Source of the DNA: a virus | DNA: 64,000 nucleotides | IMG/VR virus record: IMGVR_UViG_3300047311_000323 | Span: 124,001-188,000 of that record | Strand: one strand, 5' to 3' | Shown: one piece after another, positions 1 through 8,885 of the stretch | Layout: each line of letters begins with the position of its first letter | Numbering within the stretch: position 1 is the first letter of the stretch | Notes under the pieces: model-generated | Told to the model about the DNA's origin: nothing | What the model saw: only the letters and a program-made list of their open reading frames with translations | Databases searched by the model: none | Made by a program: the position numbers and the translations under genes

Positions 1-126
1 GTCAAGACAATTCTGGCAAATCTTAAAACGAGTTACATTGATTTTAGATAGAGCTACGCTCTGGAGTTCTTCAGAATCGAACTCCTGAGCACAAACAATG
101 CAGTTACAAGATGTTACCGGGGTCAT
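1..126 (-). CDS. Partial zinc-ribbon-like small protein
   Basis: The first 42 codons of a minus-strand gene that runs off the left edge. The visible part has two CxxC pairs (C9/C12 and C37/C40), with a further Cys at position 7, which suggests a small zinc ribbon. The ATG at 126 follows an AGGA (6 nt spacing) and a GATATATA element 9 nt upstream. Function cannot be assigned because the C-terminus is missing. Confidence 0.55.
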   Translation of the reverse strand, partial: MTPVTSCNCIVCAQEFDSEELQSVALSKINVTRFKICQNCLD

Positions 127-135
127 GGTGCTTCC

Positions 136-143
136 TATATATC
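136..143 (-). promoter_or_regulatory. GATATATA promoter-like element
   Basis: GATATATA on the minus strand, 9 nt before the ATG of the partial gene at the left edge. The same octamer recurs upstream of other minus-strand gene groups (22.8, 37.1, 45.8 kb) without a recognisable -35 box, suggesting a phage-specific or late-type promoter. Confidence 0.45.
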
Positions 144-180
144 ATGGGAAAGTATATAGGTATTCCATATTATTGACCGG

Positions 181-211
181 AAAAACGGGGATAATGTTTA
201 CATTATCCCCG
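181..211 (-). terminator. Rho-independent terminator after the HNH gene
   Basis: On the minus strand an 11-bp perfect stem (CGGGGATAATG / CATTATCCCCG, loop TAAA) is followed directly by TTTTT. It begins about 15 nt after the stop codon of the HNH endonuclease gene and is the strongest intrinsic terminator in the window. Confidence 0.88.
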
Positions 212-226
212 TCCAGCGACCCAGTT

Positions 227-736
227 TTAGCCCTGTAGGAAGTCGTCCCAATCCTTATGCCAGTATTCCTGGGGATCCGCCACATAGTAATGGGCAGAAA
301 AAGATGGGTGAGTTGGCTTCTTTAGGAGCTTCATATTGGCCTGTTCAGGCGTCTTGTCAGCTTTTTGGTTATTACATACCTGACACGAGACTACACAGTT
401 CACGAAGGACGTAATACCCCCTTGTGCTCTTGGTAGAACGTGGTCGATAGTAATCTGAGAAGCGGTTAGCTTCCTACCACAATACTGACAGGTGCTTCTA
501 TCTCTTTTCACCAAAGCCTTGCGGCTGAAGTTTGAGTTGAAGTAATTGCGTTTGACGTGAGTCTTCAATCTCAAGATAGAAGGGTGCTTAACCTTTCCAG
601 AACCCCAGGTGATGAACTCGTCCCAAGAAGAGACAACTTCAACCTTGTCCTTGAAAAGCAACTTGAATACTTTTCTTTCTGGAATGAAAGAAAGCACCTC
701 ATACGATGCATTTAGCAACAGCGTTTTCTTTGACAT
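227..736 (-). CDS. HNH endonuclease
   Basis: 169 aa. An N-terminal domain of about 80 residues is followed by an HNH nuclease fold: C83/C86 and C118/C121 form the structural zinc site and D98-H99 (IDHVLPRAQGG) the metal-dependent catalytic motif. Proteins of this type nick or cleave DNA; in phages they occur as free-standing homing nucleases or packaging partners. No large terminase is nearby, so a packaging role is not indicated. The gene stands alone, with a strong terminator just downstream and the methyltransferase gene 18 nt upstream. Confidence 0.9.
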   Translation of the reverse strand: MSKKTLLLNASYEVLSFIPERKVFKLLFKDKVEVVSSWDEFITWGSGKVKHPSILRLKTHVKRNYFNSNFSRKALVKRDRSTCQYCGRKLTASQITIDHVLPRAQGGITSFVNCVVSCQVCNNQKADKTPEQANMKLLKKPTHPSFSAHYYVADPQEYWHKDWDDFLQG

Positions 737-754
737 GATGTTTTATATCTCCGT

Positions 755-1453
755 TTACAATTCGGCAAGGGCATCGTATATGTCCTTACCATCAATCTCG
801 TTACCTAGACAAGTCCAACCCGGTCGGAGTCTCCTGGCGAACAATTCTAGTTTACGAGCTAATGGAAACATGGTTTCCATTGATTCCTGCAAGTCATCCG
901 GCTTGGCCGAATGTTTTAGGTTCTCAGCAAAGCTAACTGAGCGTTGTGATTTGTTAGCTAACTGCTTGAGAATCTTACCACGAGTTCCAATCAAACAAAT
1001 CTCGTGAGTCTGTCTAAACAATCGACCCATAAAGAAAGCTAGTTCCTCTGCTAAGTCTATTCTTAGTAGATTTTCCATAATCGACTTGACTGCTCGGTCA
1101 TAGGCGAATTTGTCATAAGCTACCTGTTGATGTTTCAATATGCTTTTCTTAATCCACTTAATGAAACGTTGGAATCTGTGCTTTTTGATTTTGACCCATA
1201 CATAGGTCTGCTTGTGGTCGAAGCCCCAAGCTTTCATGGTGTTCAGCCCATCTTGCAGCAATGAGCCTGGCACCCATAAACATAAGACTGCACCATCGGG
1301 ATCGCAAGCCTCTTCTACGGGCATCTCGCGAATTTGTTGCATTGTCATGGTGTCGTAGTTGGCCTTGGCCCCACGCTTGACATCCGACATTTTAAGAGAA
1401 TCCTTGAATGGCCAGGGAGGATCAGCCACAATTACCGAATACTTTTTACCCAT
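755..1453 (-). CDS. MT-A70-family adenine N6-methyltransferase
   Basis: 232 aa. The catalytic DPPW motif lies at residues 11-14, followed by the YDTM and LCLWVP segments typical of the MT-A70/Ime4 family, which transfers a methyl group from S-adenosylmethionine to adenine N6. A lysine-rich middle region (about residues 88-120) is an insertion relative to compact phage versions. The likely role is DNA modification for restriction evasion; an RNA substrate is possible for this family. It is the last gene of a minus-strand run. Confidence 0.82.
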   Translation of the reverse strand: MGKKYSVIVADPPWPFKDSLKMSDVKRGAKANYDTMTMQQIREMPVEEACDPDGAVLCLWVPGSLLQDGLNTMKAWGFDHKQTYVWVKIKKHRFQRFIKWIKKSILKHQQVAYDKFAYDRAVKSIMENLLRIDLAEELAFFMGRLFRQTHEICLIGTRGKILKQLANKSQRSVSFAENLKHSAKPDDLQESMETMFPLARKLELFARRLRPGWTCLGNEIDGKDIYDALAEL

Positions 1454-1466
1454 AGGGGCCTCACAA

Positions 1467-2351
1467 TTACTTGATGATCATCATTGGTAATTCGAGAGGT
1501 GATTGGGCGCCATCCACTTGAATATCTTGTACCGCTTCAAGCTTCTCTTTGTTCATAGAAGCTTGCTTGGTGATCGTCACTCGATATGCTCCTATACCAA
1601 GGGAAGCCATCCATTTACCGGTTCCATTTGTTCTTGTTTTGAAAACTGGCTGTCCAGTTGACAGGTCCACAATCTCAACGGGTGCCAAGAAGAGAGACTT
1701 GCCATTTTTGTCAACACAGCGCTGCATGACAGGAATCTGTCCTTGCCCAGATGACATTGGGGTATCGCCCTCTGCCATAGGAACTTGCTCAGCATGCGAA
1801 AATGGTGATCCACCTGGATTAGGTGGCGCCAAGACATTACCCCTTCTACTTGAAGGCACATTGGTGCCTCCTGGGACCACTACAGTGGAGTCGGTTGCAT
1901 TGCGCCCTGGAGGAGGCTGCATTGGCTGCTGACGGCCTGGAGGCATCTTAGGAAGCTGCATTGGCATCTTCACTTCTTGCTCTGGACGTGGCAAAACAGC
2001 ATTGTCGCCTGCATAGGTTTCTGGTCGAGAACTACGACGGAACCCATGTGGCGTATTGTCTTGTGGAAGCTTGGATTCGGCTGTTACAGGAATGTTTCTC
2101 TCAGGTTCCCCGGCCGGAATTTGGTCAAACGTGGGTGGCACAATATTTGCCCTGGGCGGGGCAGTATTAACCGCTTCTACCATAACTCTGGGGGCAGAAG
2201 CTTGTTGTTTATCCAGCTTTCCAATTACATCATTTAGCTTATTGGACAATACCTTAATAACTAAGTCTTGTGATCTTACTATATCTAATAGTGTATTTAC
2301 CTTGGATTCCACATCCAATAGCACATCTGTGGCTTTTCTTGGTTCAGTCAT
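1467..2351 (-). CDS. Proline-rich protein with C-terminal beta-sandwich-like domain
   Basis: 294 aa, not recognised. The first about 50 residues are predicted helical or coiled-coil, residues about 55-215 are low-complexity and rich in Pro, Gln and Gly, and the last about 80 residues have the alternating pattern of a carboxypeptidase-regulatory-like or Ig-like domain (VEIVDLSTGQPVFKTRTNG, GAYRVTI). This linker-plus-beta-domain layout is common in virion decoration or fibre-associated proteins, which is inference. It lies 7 nt after the next gene upstream, which is also proline-rich. Confidence 0.65.
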   Translation of the reverse strand: MTEPRKATDVLLDVESKVNTLLDIVRSQDLVIKVLSNKLNDVIGKLDKQQASAPRVMVEAVNTAPPRANIVPPTFDQIPAGEPERNIPVTAESKLPQDNTPHGFRRSSRPETYAGDNAVLPRPEQEVKMPMQLPKMPPGRQQPMQPPPGRNATDSTVVVPGGTNVPSSRRGNVLAPPNPGGSPFSHAEQVPMAEGDTPMSSGQGQIPVMQRCVDKNGKSLFLAPVEIVDLSTGQPVFKTRTNGTGKWMASLGIGAYRVTITKQASMNKEKLEAVQDIQVDGAQSPLELPMMIIK

Positions 2352-2358
2352 AATACCC

Positions 2359-3081
2359 TTATTCTAAGAACAGGCCAACTTTTACCTTGACTCTCTTAAG
2401 AATAACTATATCATCAACTGGGACAGGATTACCATCACACATCTCATGTTCACCAAAGACTAAAGCTCTTGCCTGATCTTCGATTTCCTCTTTAGGGCCA
2501 GAACAGAGTGGCACACCTGCTACAATTAGTAGGAGGGAGTCATCATCCAGGCTCATCAAAACCGGTAATAGGTCTTCTGGATCGGCTGGGTGATGAGTCG
2601 CTTCAACCTCTTGTTCAATGGCTGAAGGAGGATAAACATCATAATGTGGGCGAATATCGGCAGCAGTTGGACCATTTTGGAATCCAAAAGCAGTGTCGCT
2701 CACATAGTCATTATTGTCAACCATTTGCTGATTAGGATCAAATTCCTCGCCAGTCAAATCATCAACGATTTCGCCATCTACGCTTGACCACGTATGTTCC
2801 ATATTGTTGCCCACATTAGGAACGGGCCCTCTTCCTCTACCAACAGGAGAAGTAGTTACCTCAGCATAGGGCTGACGTACTGGAGACCTTCTCGCTCTCG
2901 GGTTATCGAGAGGTAGTTGAGTGGGCCTGGTAGTTTTCGTACCAGGCACCACTGCGCCACCTTGATACTCTTGGGGTTCTTTACCATGAACCTGATACTG
3001 CGGGACATACGGTTTGTATGACGCAGGTTTGCTTCTCTCAGGATTCTTGATAAGTTTTATTTTTCCATCGGTATCAGACAT
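2359..3081 (-). CDS. Hypothetical proline-rich protein
   Basis: 240 aa, not recognised. The N-terminal half is basic and proline-rich and probably disordered; a stretch around residues 95-165 is acidic. The C-terminal about 70 residues look folded (DDSLLLIVAGVPLCSG, VDDIVILKRVKVKVGLFLE). It sits between a second proline-rich gene downstream (7 nt) and a small basic protein upstream (12 nt), so the three are probably co-transcribed. Confidence 0.6.
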   Translation of the reverse strand: MSDTDGKIKLIKNPERSKPASYKPYVPQYQVHGKEPQEYQGGAVVPGTKTTRPTQLPLDNPRARRSPVRQPYAEVTTSPVGRGRGPVPNVGNNMEHTWSSVDGEIVDDLTGEEFDPNQQMVDNNDYVSDTAFGFQNGPTAADIRPHYDVYPPSAIEQEVEATHHPADPEDLLPVLMSLDDDSLLLIVAGVPLCSGPKEEIEDQARALVFGEHEMCDGNPVPVDDIVILKRVKVKVGLFLE

Positions 3082-3093
3082 GTTGTTCCCAGA

Positions 3094-3465
3094 TTATTCT
3101 GAGGAGTTACGCTTGTTCTTTCTCTCTTTGCGGTTTTTGGCGTGTTCTGTATGTCTACAGTCACCCTTGCTACAGAGTTCAAGTTGCTTCCTTACGGATT
3201 CGTTGCGCTTTCTCCTACGTTTATCAGATGGTTTCTCGTACGACTGCTTTTCCTTATATGACGAAAGAACTCTTTCTTTCTGCACTAAGGCTCGAAAAGC
3301 TCTTAGAGCTTTATCGAAATTGTTCCCATACACTTTAACTTCGAGGGGTTGGGCTTGCACTGCTTCAATGTGCGAATATTTGTCGTTGACGACGACTGGC
3401 TGCGATTCACCTCCCCTCGGTGCCTTTTTGTAATTCCTCTTACTTCTTCTATTCTGGTCTTTCAT
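3094..3465 (-). CDS. Small highly basic hypothetical protein
   Basis: 123 aa, not recognised. Very rich in Lys and Arg at both ends, with a short hydrophobic, probably folded core around residues 30-70. The charge suggests nucleic-acid binding, but no motif is visible. It lies between the AAA+ ATPase gene (22 nt upstream) and the proline-rich pair. Confidence 0.55.
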   Translation of the reverse strand: MKDQNRRSKRNYKKAPRGGESQPVVVNDKYSHIEAVQAQPLEVKVYGNNFDKALRAFRALVQKERVLSSYKEKQSYEKPSDKRRRKRNESVRKQLELCSKGDCRHTEHAKNRKERKNKRNSSE

Positions 3466-3487
3466 TTAGAAAACACTATTAACCTTT

Positions 3488-4804
3488 TCACTTAAAGTAT
3501 TTATCGATATTAACGGAACCGCCATTCAATAGATTTTTGTCTTTGACTAGTCGGTTAAGGGCATTCTGTACATCTTTATTGGTTGGCTTTTTGCGATTAT
3601 GTGCTAAAGCTTCAAACATAGCAGAGATATACAATTCTTTTAAGTAAGCATAAGAAAACTCGTACTTGGCTGCGTATTTGGATAATTCCCTACACTGTTG
3701 AGCAGTGATGAGAGTTCCAAACCATCTCTTTAGATATATATAAGCCATTTCAGCATTTGGTAGAGGAATCTCGAATTTTCTGTCAAATCGTGAAGGTCTA
3801 TCAGTAATGTTAGTCTTCAGTTTTTTGACTTCGTTCGCAGTTGCAATAACCAGCAAACCGTTTTTCGCTGAGATGCCGTCCATCAAATTAAGGAAGGAAG
3901 AGATGTCTACGCTCTTCTCAAGTAACGAGTCTAAGTCTTCAAAGTAAAGCAGCGAAGGACTTTGTTCCTCCGCATAAGAGAAAGCTTCGCGCACTGCTTC
4001 ATCATTAGCTCCCGCTACGATGGTGACAGGTTTGAAATTGTATTGGGAGATGATGGTCCTGATGATAGAGGTCTTACCGTTACCCGGCTTACCATACAAC
4101 AAGATACCACGCTTCCAGGGGATTCGATTTTCTAGATAGAAATCCTTAGAGGCCAAGAAGTTCTCAACCAAGCCCCGGACTTCGTTCTTAATCGTCTCCG
4201 GCAAGAATAAATCTTCCCAAGAATGATCTTTGGTATAAGGAATGTCATCGCCCTCAATTACACGGATGTGTAGATTGCTGCGATCTCGTTCCTGAACCCA
4301 GTCGTCAAACTGATTACGGAACTTGACATAAGCCTCATAGTTCTTCTGAGAGACAAGTACGAAGAAACTGATTTCATCTTCCTGCTGATTGCCCTTGTGG
4401 AACAAAGCGCAGTGTAAGAATTCCAGTCCCTTGTACTTGATGAGGAAAACACCTTGCACGAAGAACTTTTCAAAATCATGCTCAGTGGTCCAAGAGATGT
4501 TTGAGTCTTTATACAAAGCCTCTACGGTTACACCGTTCTCTTCAGCAAATTGAAGAAACTGACCATCAATGATAATTCGATTGTGAATGAACTTCTCTAA
4601 ACGGTCCCTACTCTTCAAGAATAGAGAAAATTGCTTTACTGCCCAATCCATCAGATCAATGAAATTTGCTGGTGGCCTTGGATATTTCTCGTTTAGAACA
4701 AACTTGCCAGATGGCTCTAATTTAGCCAATCTCTCTGGTGAGAGGTGTTCCTGCTGCTCCGAGATTTCCGGAGTCAAGTAAGACTCTTCTTTATGAGTTG
4801 TCAT
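3488..4804 (-). CDS. AAA+ ATPase (BCS1/classical AAA type)
   Basis: 438 aa. An N-terminal about 190 residues of unknown fold precede an AAA+ module: Walker A GKPGNGKTS (about 238-246), Walker B LLYFEDLD (about 285-292), sensor ATANE and an arginine-finger region RPSRFDRKF near residue 340. This arrangement fits protein-remodelling AAA ATPases related to BCS1 and to AAA proteins found in many large phages. The substrate is unknown; the N-domain probably determines it. The gene ends with TGA and is followed by the small basic protein gene. Confidence 0.85.
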   Translation of the reverse strand: MTTHKEESYLTPEISEQQEHLSPERLAKLEPSGKFVLNEKYPRPPANFIDLMDWAVKQFSLFLKSRDRLEKFIHNRIIIDGQFLQFAEENGVTVEALYKDSNISWTTEHDFEKFFVQGVFLIKYKGLEFLHCALFHKGNQQEDEISFFVLVSQKNYEAYVKFRNQFDDWVQERDRSNLHIRVIEGDDIPYTKDHSWEDLFLPETIKNEVRGLVENFLASKDFYLENRIPWKRGILLYGKPGNGKTSIIRTIISQYNFKPVTIVAGANDEAVREAFSYAEEQSPSLLYFEDLDSLLEKSVDISSFLNLMDGISAKNGLLVIATANEVKKLKTNITDRPSRFDRKFEIPLPNAEMAYIYLKRWFGTLITAQQCRELSKYAAKYEFSYAYLKELYISAMFEALAHNRKKPTNKDVQNALNRLVKDKNLLNGGSVNIDKYFK

Positions 4805-4828
4805 GTATCAATTGTACTCGTTCTTTCA

Positions 4829-6622
4829 TTAAGCAACATTTGCAGTCGTTGGAGAGGCAATATTCACAGTGTGTTTACACTTTGGATATCCAGAGCATCC
4901 CCAGAACTTACCAGTCTTCGTAGTACGCACTGACATGGGGCTGCCACACTTCGGGCACATATTCGCACCATGTCCAAGATATGCCTTATCCAATTCTTTC
5001 TTGAATTCTGGATAAAACTTTTTCAACATATCGATATGATTAACTTTACCGCTTTCAATTTCATCAAGCTGCTGCTCCATCTTGGCAGTGTAATCATAGT
5101 CCATGAAGGTAAAGAATTGCTGCAACTCGTCGGTAATCTTCTTACCCAAATCAGTTGCATGGAACACACTACCCTTCTTCTCCACATAGTTACGATTCGT
5201 AATCTTGCTGAGAAGGTCAGCGTAAGTAGCCGGGCGACCAATGTTCTTGCTAACTAGCTCTTTGATGAGTTTGTCTTCAGAATAGCGCGCAGGCGGCTGA
5301 GTAGATTTCTTTTCCATTCTAACAGGGATTTTTCCTGACAGGTTAAGATCATCTCCAACAGCGAGAGATGGAATTTCAATTTTGCTATCGTCAGAGATTT
5401 CCAGGACTTCCAAGAATCCCTTTTCTTTAAGAGCTTTACCTGCCGCTTTAACTTCAGCAGCTTTATTGCCTTTGACATGAGCAGTCACTTTCAGTGTATT
5501 GTACAATGCCGGCATCATCTGGCTGGCGATGAACTGCTTCCAGATAACTTCATAGACCAACTTCTCGTCAGGATCTATCATAGCATAGTTATTGTTTGGT
5601 TCTAACGTCAAGTCAGATGGACGAATACACTCGTGAGCATCCTGAGACGCATCTTTGTTCTTGTAAGCATAAGCCTTCTTTGGAACAATGTACTTCTTAT
5701 CCTTAATCCAGGTGCGGACTTCTTCCAGAGCTTCATCACCAACTCTTACCGAGTCGGTCCTGATGTAGGTGCAGTAACCATTCTCGTAAAGAGACTGGGC
5801 AGCCTTCATGGTGCGGTCAGCACTGAATCCATGCTCTTTAGACATGATTCGCTGAAGTGTAGAAGTTACCAGGGGCGGCTGAGGGTACTTAGCCTCTTCC
5901 TGGGCTACAACCTCGGAGACAACGTATGAATTTACGTTCAACATGCTCTTGGCGGCTTGGGCATCTTTGTCATTGGTTGGGCGGCCTGAGAACTTGGTAG
6001 CAAACTCAGTCTTACCATCTTTGGACAACATAACCTGGATAGTCCAGAATTCCTCTGGAACGAAAACCTCAATCTCTCGCTCGCGGTCAATAACCATACG
6101 AGTTACTACGGACTGCACTCGACCAGCCGACAACTTGGGGCCAATGCAGTTCATTAGGAATGGAGACGCCATGAATCCTACCAAACGGTCTAGGATACGG
6201 CGGGCTTCCTGAGAATGAAAGAGGTCGATATCTACATCTCTAGGGGAGGCGACCGCTTTCTTAATCTTATCCTTCTTGATTTCGTTGAAGACAACCCTCT
6301 TGATTGGGAGGCCGGTATCCTTGAGGCGCTCTTGGAGATGCCAAGCAATGGCTTCACCCTCACGATCAGGGTCGCTTGCGATTAGAATGTTATCGCACTT
6401 CTTGGTAGCTTTGAGCAGCATATCAAGGGTATCTACCTTGTCTTCCTGTAAAACATAGTGCGGCCGGAAGTCTTTCTCAACATCCACTCCCAAACCAAAT
6501 CGTCCGCCCTTAGCCAAGTCAGTAATGTGGCCTTTGCTTGCCAGCACCACATAGTCTTTGCCGAGGTACTCTTGAATTTTCTCAGCCTTAGCTGGAGATT
6601 CTACGATAACTAATGTCTTCAT
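4829..6622 (-). CDS. topA: DNA topoisomerase I (type IA)
   Basis: 597 aa from the ATG at 6622; a TTG six codons upstream is also in frame but less likely. Relaxes negatively supercoiled DNA by transient single-strand breaks. Shows the N-terminal Toprim domain (VIVESPAKAEK, DPDREGEA near residue 85-92), the active-site region YIRTDSVRV near residue 290 carrying the nucleophilic Tyr, and one C-terminal C4 zinc ribbon (CPKC...CSGYPKC). It is shorter than E. coli TopA (865 aa), lacking the extra zinc ribbons, which is common in phages. The gene is divergent from the small gene starting at 6658, so 6623-6657 should hold both promoters. Confidence 0.96.
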   Translation of the reverse strand: MKTLVIVESPAKAEKIQEYLGKDYVVLASKGHITDLAKGGRFGLGVDVEKDFRPHYVLQEDKVDTLDMLLKATKKCDNILIASDPDREGEAIAWHLQERLKDTGLPIKRVVFNEIKKDKIKKAVASPRDVDIDLFHSQEARRILDRLVGFMASPFLMNCIGPKLSAGRVQSVVTRMVIDREREIEVFVPEEFWTIQVMLSKDGKTEFATKFSGRPTNDKDAQAAKSMLNVNSYVVSEVVAQEEAKYPQPPLVTSTLQRIMSKEHGFSADRTMKAAQSLYENGYCTYIRTDSVRVGDEALEEVRTWIKDKKYIVPKKAYAYKNKDASQDAHECIRPSDLTLEPNNNYAMIDPDEKLVYEVIWKQFIASQMMPALYNTLKVTAHVKGNKAAEVKAAGKALKEKGFLEVLEISDDSKIEIPSLAVGDDLNLSGKIPVRMEKKSTQPPARYSEDKLIKELVSKNIGRPATYADLLSKITNRNYVEKKGSVFHATDLGKKITDELQQFFTFMDYDYTAKMEQQLDEIESGKVNHIDMLKKFYPEFKKELDKAYLGHGANMCPKCGSPMSVRTTKTGKFWGCSGYPKCKHTVNIASPTTANVA

Positions 6623-6657
6623 TTTTACCAAGTCTTTCAATATTCTCGTATCATCCT

Positions 6658-7104
6658 ATGGATGTCTTTCACAAGAACATTACTAGTTTTTTCGATGAAC
6701 TATTAAACGATCTTCGTTGCCAACGAGATACGAAAGCCTACATCGTTAGCATTTACGGAAAATACAAGACCGCCGAGTTCGATCTATCACAAGATAGTGT
6801 CACTCTCCGGTTTGCGCAAGCCCGCAATAAACAAGATTTTTTGACCTACCAAAATTTGGGAGATTGGATTTTTTTCGCTAATACTTTGGCGCCTAATCAC
6901 CTTCATCATGCCAGTAAAGAATATTACGACACAGTCGCTAGACTTTCCTATTATTCATGCTACAAGCTAATCAATCGTCAATGGAAATTGTTTGAAGAAT
7001 TGGCAGACGACTTCCATACCTTAGAGGAACAGGTTCGCCAGCGCCTTCCTAAACTTAATAAACAAACTTCTGAGGGTATTTATATCGGCCCTTTCGATTC
7101 GTAA
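6658..7104 (+). CDS. Hypothetical protein
   Basis: 148 aa, not recognised. The start at 6658 (MDVFHKN) is chosen because the in-frame ATG at 6613 would overlap topA. Predicted mostly helical, with aromatic-rich segments; no catalytic motif or membrane segment is visible. It is a lone plus-strand gene between two minus-strand groups, and its last 50 nt overlap the 3' end of the zinc-protein gene tail-to-tail. Confidence 0.65.
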   Translation: MDVFHKNITSFFDELLNDLRCQRDTKAYIVSIYGKYKTAEFDLSQDSVTLRFAQARNKQDFLTYQNLGDWIFFANTLAPNHLHHASKEYYDTVARLSYYSCYKLINRQWKLFEELADDFHTLEEQVRQRLPKLNKQTSEGIYIGPFDS

Positions 7105-7546
7105 TTTCAGGACGTTTCTTTACCGATTTATCATTGAAAGCCCAGACCGTTGCGCCACATTCGCAACCAACGTATTCTACTACGTTATCGCGGTCCATAG
7201 CTTCTATGCCATGTGATTTATGTAGGGCTGGACTATACGACTTAGCTTCGATGGCAAAGGAAAGGTCCCCCAAATTATGGAAGTATCTGGGCTGAAACTC
7301 CTGGTACCAGTTTGATACCATTCTCTTTACCCACTTTTTAGCAAACTTGGAGTAAATCAAGAAGTGCTTAATCTCTTTCCACTTGAAAGGCTGCATACTA
7401 GCATAGTAGTAATCTGGGCCCTTTCCGCATTCTTTACAGATAGCACGTGGTAAAAAGGTGGATGAGATATTGATTCTCACTACTTCTTGTTTAGAATTCA
7501 TGATTAAAGCCATTGCGCGATTAAGTTCTTTAGTCCTACTGTCCAT
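7055..7546 (-). CDS. Hypothetical protein with two Cys pairs
   Basis: 163 aa, not recognised. Cys pairs CKECG near residue 37 and CECG near residue 130 could form one zinc site bridging the two ends of the protein. The rest is rich in aromatic and basic residues. Its ATG lies inside the end of the preceding gene, whose TAG stop is read within the start region of this one (ATGGACAGTAGG). The 3' end overlaps the plus-strand gene by 50 nt. Confidence 0.65.
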   Translation of the reverse strand: MDSRTKELNRAMALIMNSKQEVVRINISSTFLPRAICKECGKGPDYYYASMQPFKWKEIKHFLIYSKFAKKWVKRMVSNWYQEFQPRYFHNLGDLSFAIEAKSYSPALHKSHGIEAMDRDNVVEYVGCECGATVWAFNDKSVKKRPEITNRKGRYKYPQKFVY

Positions 7547-8885
7547 TAATCAGTTGCCTCGCCCTTTCCACAATCTTCTTACGAATCCTATTAACATAGG
7601 CCATACCACCCATTTGATAGTGGGGAGGTACTCGAAGATGTGTTACAGTAACCGTTGTGCCCGGTCTTACGTCCTGCATATAAATCTTGGAAAATGTATA
7701 CTCTTTAACTTTAGATAGAAGAGAGTTCTTTGTATCTTGCTCAATTACATTAAGCAGCTTCCCAATGTAATATGGTTTGGCGTAAGTTCCCTTCCTACCA
7801 CCAATGTAGAAATCTTCAGTCCCATTTTTAACAACTAGCTTTTCATTCACCATGCCGTCAAAAATTGATATCTCATCAAAAATGCCAAGGTTAGCATCCA
7901 TCAATGTATCTATCTTCACTGGCTTTCTATTCTTGATCACAACAAACGGCAAAGACGCCTCTAACAAGGAAACATACTCTTGAAATACCTTGTGTTGAAA
8001 CCCCATATGACTATCAGTAGTATTTAGCAGATAGGCGACCATCTCCTCTGGGGATCTCTCCAAAAGATTGCCAAAAGCCAAGTAAACACATTGTTTATGT
8101 CTTACTGTCGCATTAGAGCTGCTGTACGCCGCATTGTTGCTTTGGGTTTCGATAATCTCTTTGATCTTCTCTACTTTGTCTTGTAAATCTTCAGCAATCT
8201 CTAGTTGGGTGTGGATATCAACGTCACGTGATTGAATGTTGTCTTTCAACGAAAAACCATCATGTGACGCATCCAGAATCAACTTCTCTGGGTTAGACTT
8301 AGAGGTGGGATGATGCATTTTACTCATCTCACTAACGGAACCAGAAAAGAAACAATCGAAATACGGACAAGAAACCGTATATGAATTATCTATCGGATGC
8401 GGGATGAATCTCTCACAATCCAGACATCGATATCCATTTTTATTATGACGATAGAATGCTCTAAAGAAATACGCACGCTTTGGATCGTTTATGTTGTTCT
8501 TTAGCTCTAGCTCACACTCATCACAATATAGTACTTTGTTGAAAAACAAAACCGAATATTCTTTGCCCAAGAAAACACATCCTGGGCAGATATACTCGGC
8601 TTTATGTTTGAGGTTCGGGGCAGCTAGCTTTTTACAAAAAGCGTTGACTATATAGAAGAGGTAATCATTGATCTCATCAATTGGGGAGCCATTGTTGATG
8701 AACGTAACAGAGCCAGTTCTCAACTCATCTTTCAGCTCTTCGATTAGAGCGCGCAAAGATAGTTGATTACCACTCTTGAAATGAATACGATGTAGGGTGG
8801 CAATTCCTTGTTCGCGTTCTCTTAGGAAATCTTCCACCAGAGAATCAACGTCCATTAAATTGAGCGAGCTTACAACAGCTTCCAT
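7536..8885 (-). CDS. Hypothetical protein with central zinc fingers
   Basis: 449 aa from the ATG at 8885, which overlaps the stop of the FtsK-like gene as TAATG and so is probably translationally coupled to it. Four Cys pairs between about residues 105 and 185 (CPGC, CDEC, CLDC, CPYFDC) suggest two zinc ribbons; a coiled-coil-like stretch follows near residues 225-245. No enzyme motif recognised. It ends with TAG, followed after one codon by TAA. Coupling to a DNA-translocase-like ATPase hints at a DNA-handling partner, which is inference. Confidence 0.7.
   Translation of the reverse strand: MEAVVSSLNLMDVDSLVEDFLREREQGIATLHRIHFKSGNQLSLRALIEELKDELRTGSVTFINNGSPIDEINDYLFYIVNAFCKKLAAPNLKHKAEYICPGCVFLGKEYSVLFFNKVLYCDECELELKNNINDPKRAYFFRAFYRHNKNGYRCLDCERFIPHPIDNSYTVSCPYFDCFFSGSVSEMSKMHHPTSKSNPEKLILDASHDGFSLKDNIQSRDVDIHTQLEIAEDLQDKVEKIKEIIETQSNNAAYSSSNATVRHKQCVYLAFGNLLERSPEEMVAYLLNTTDSHMGFQHKVFQEYVSLLEASLPFVVIKNRKPVKIDTLMDANLGIFDEISIFDGMVNEKLVVKNGTEDFYIGGRKGTYAKPYYIGKLLNVIEQDTKNSLLSKVKEYTFSKIYMQDVRPGTTVTVTHLRVPPHYQMGGMAYVNRIRKKIVERARQLINGQ

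Noticed and set aside
609-1007. Long plus-strand frames opposite the minus-strand genes (e.g. 609-1007, 1549-1932, 50547-51083)
   Set aside because: Shadows of well-supported genes on the other strand without recognisable domains.
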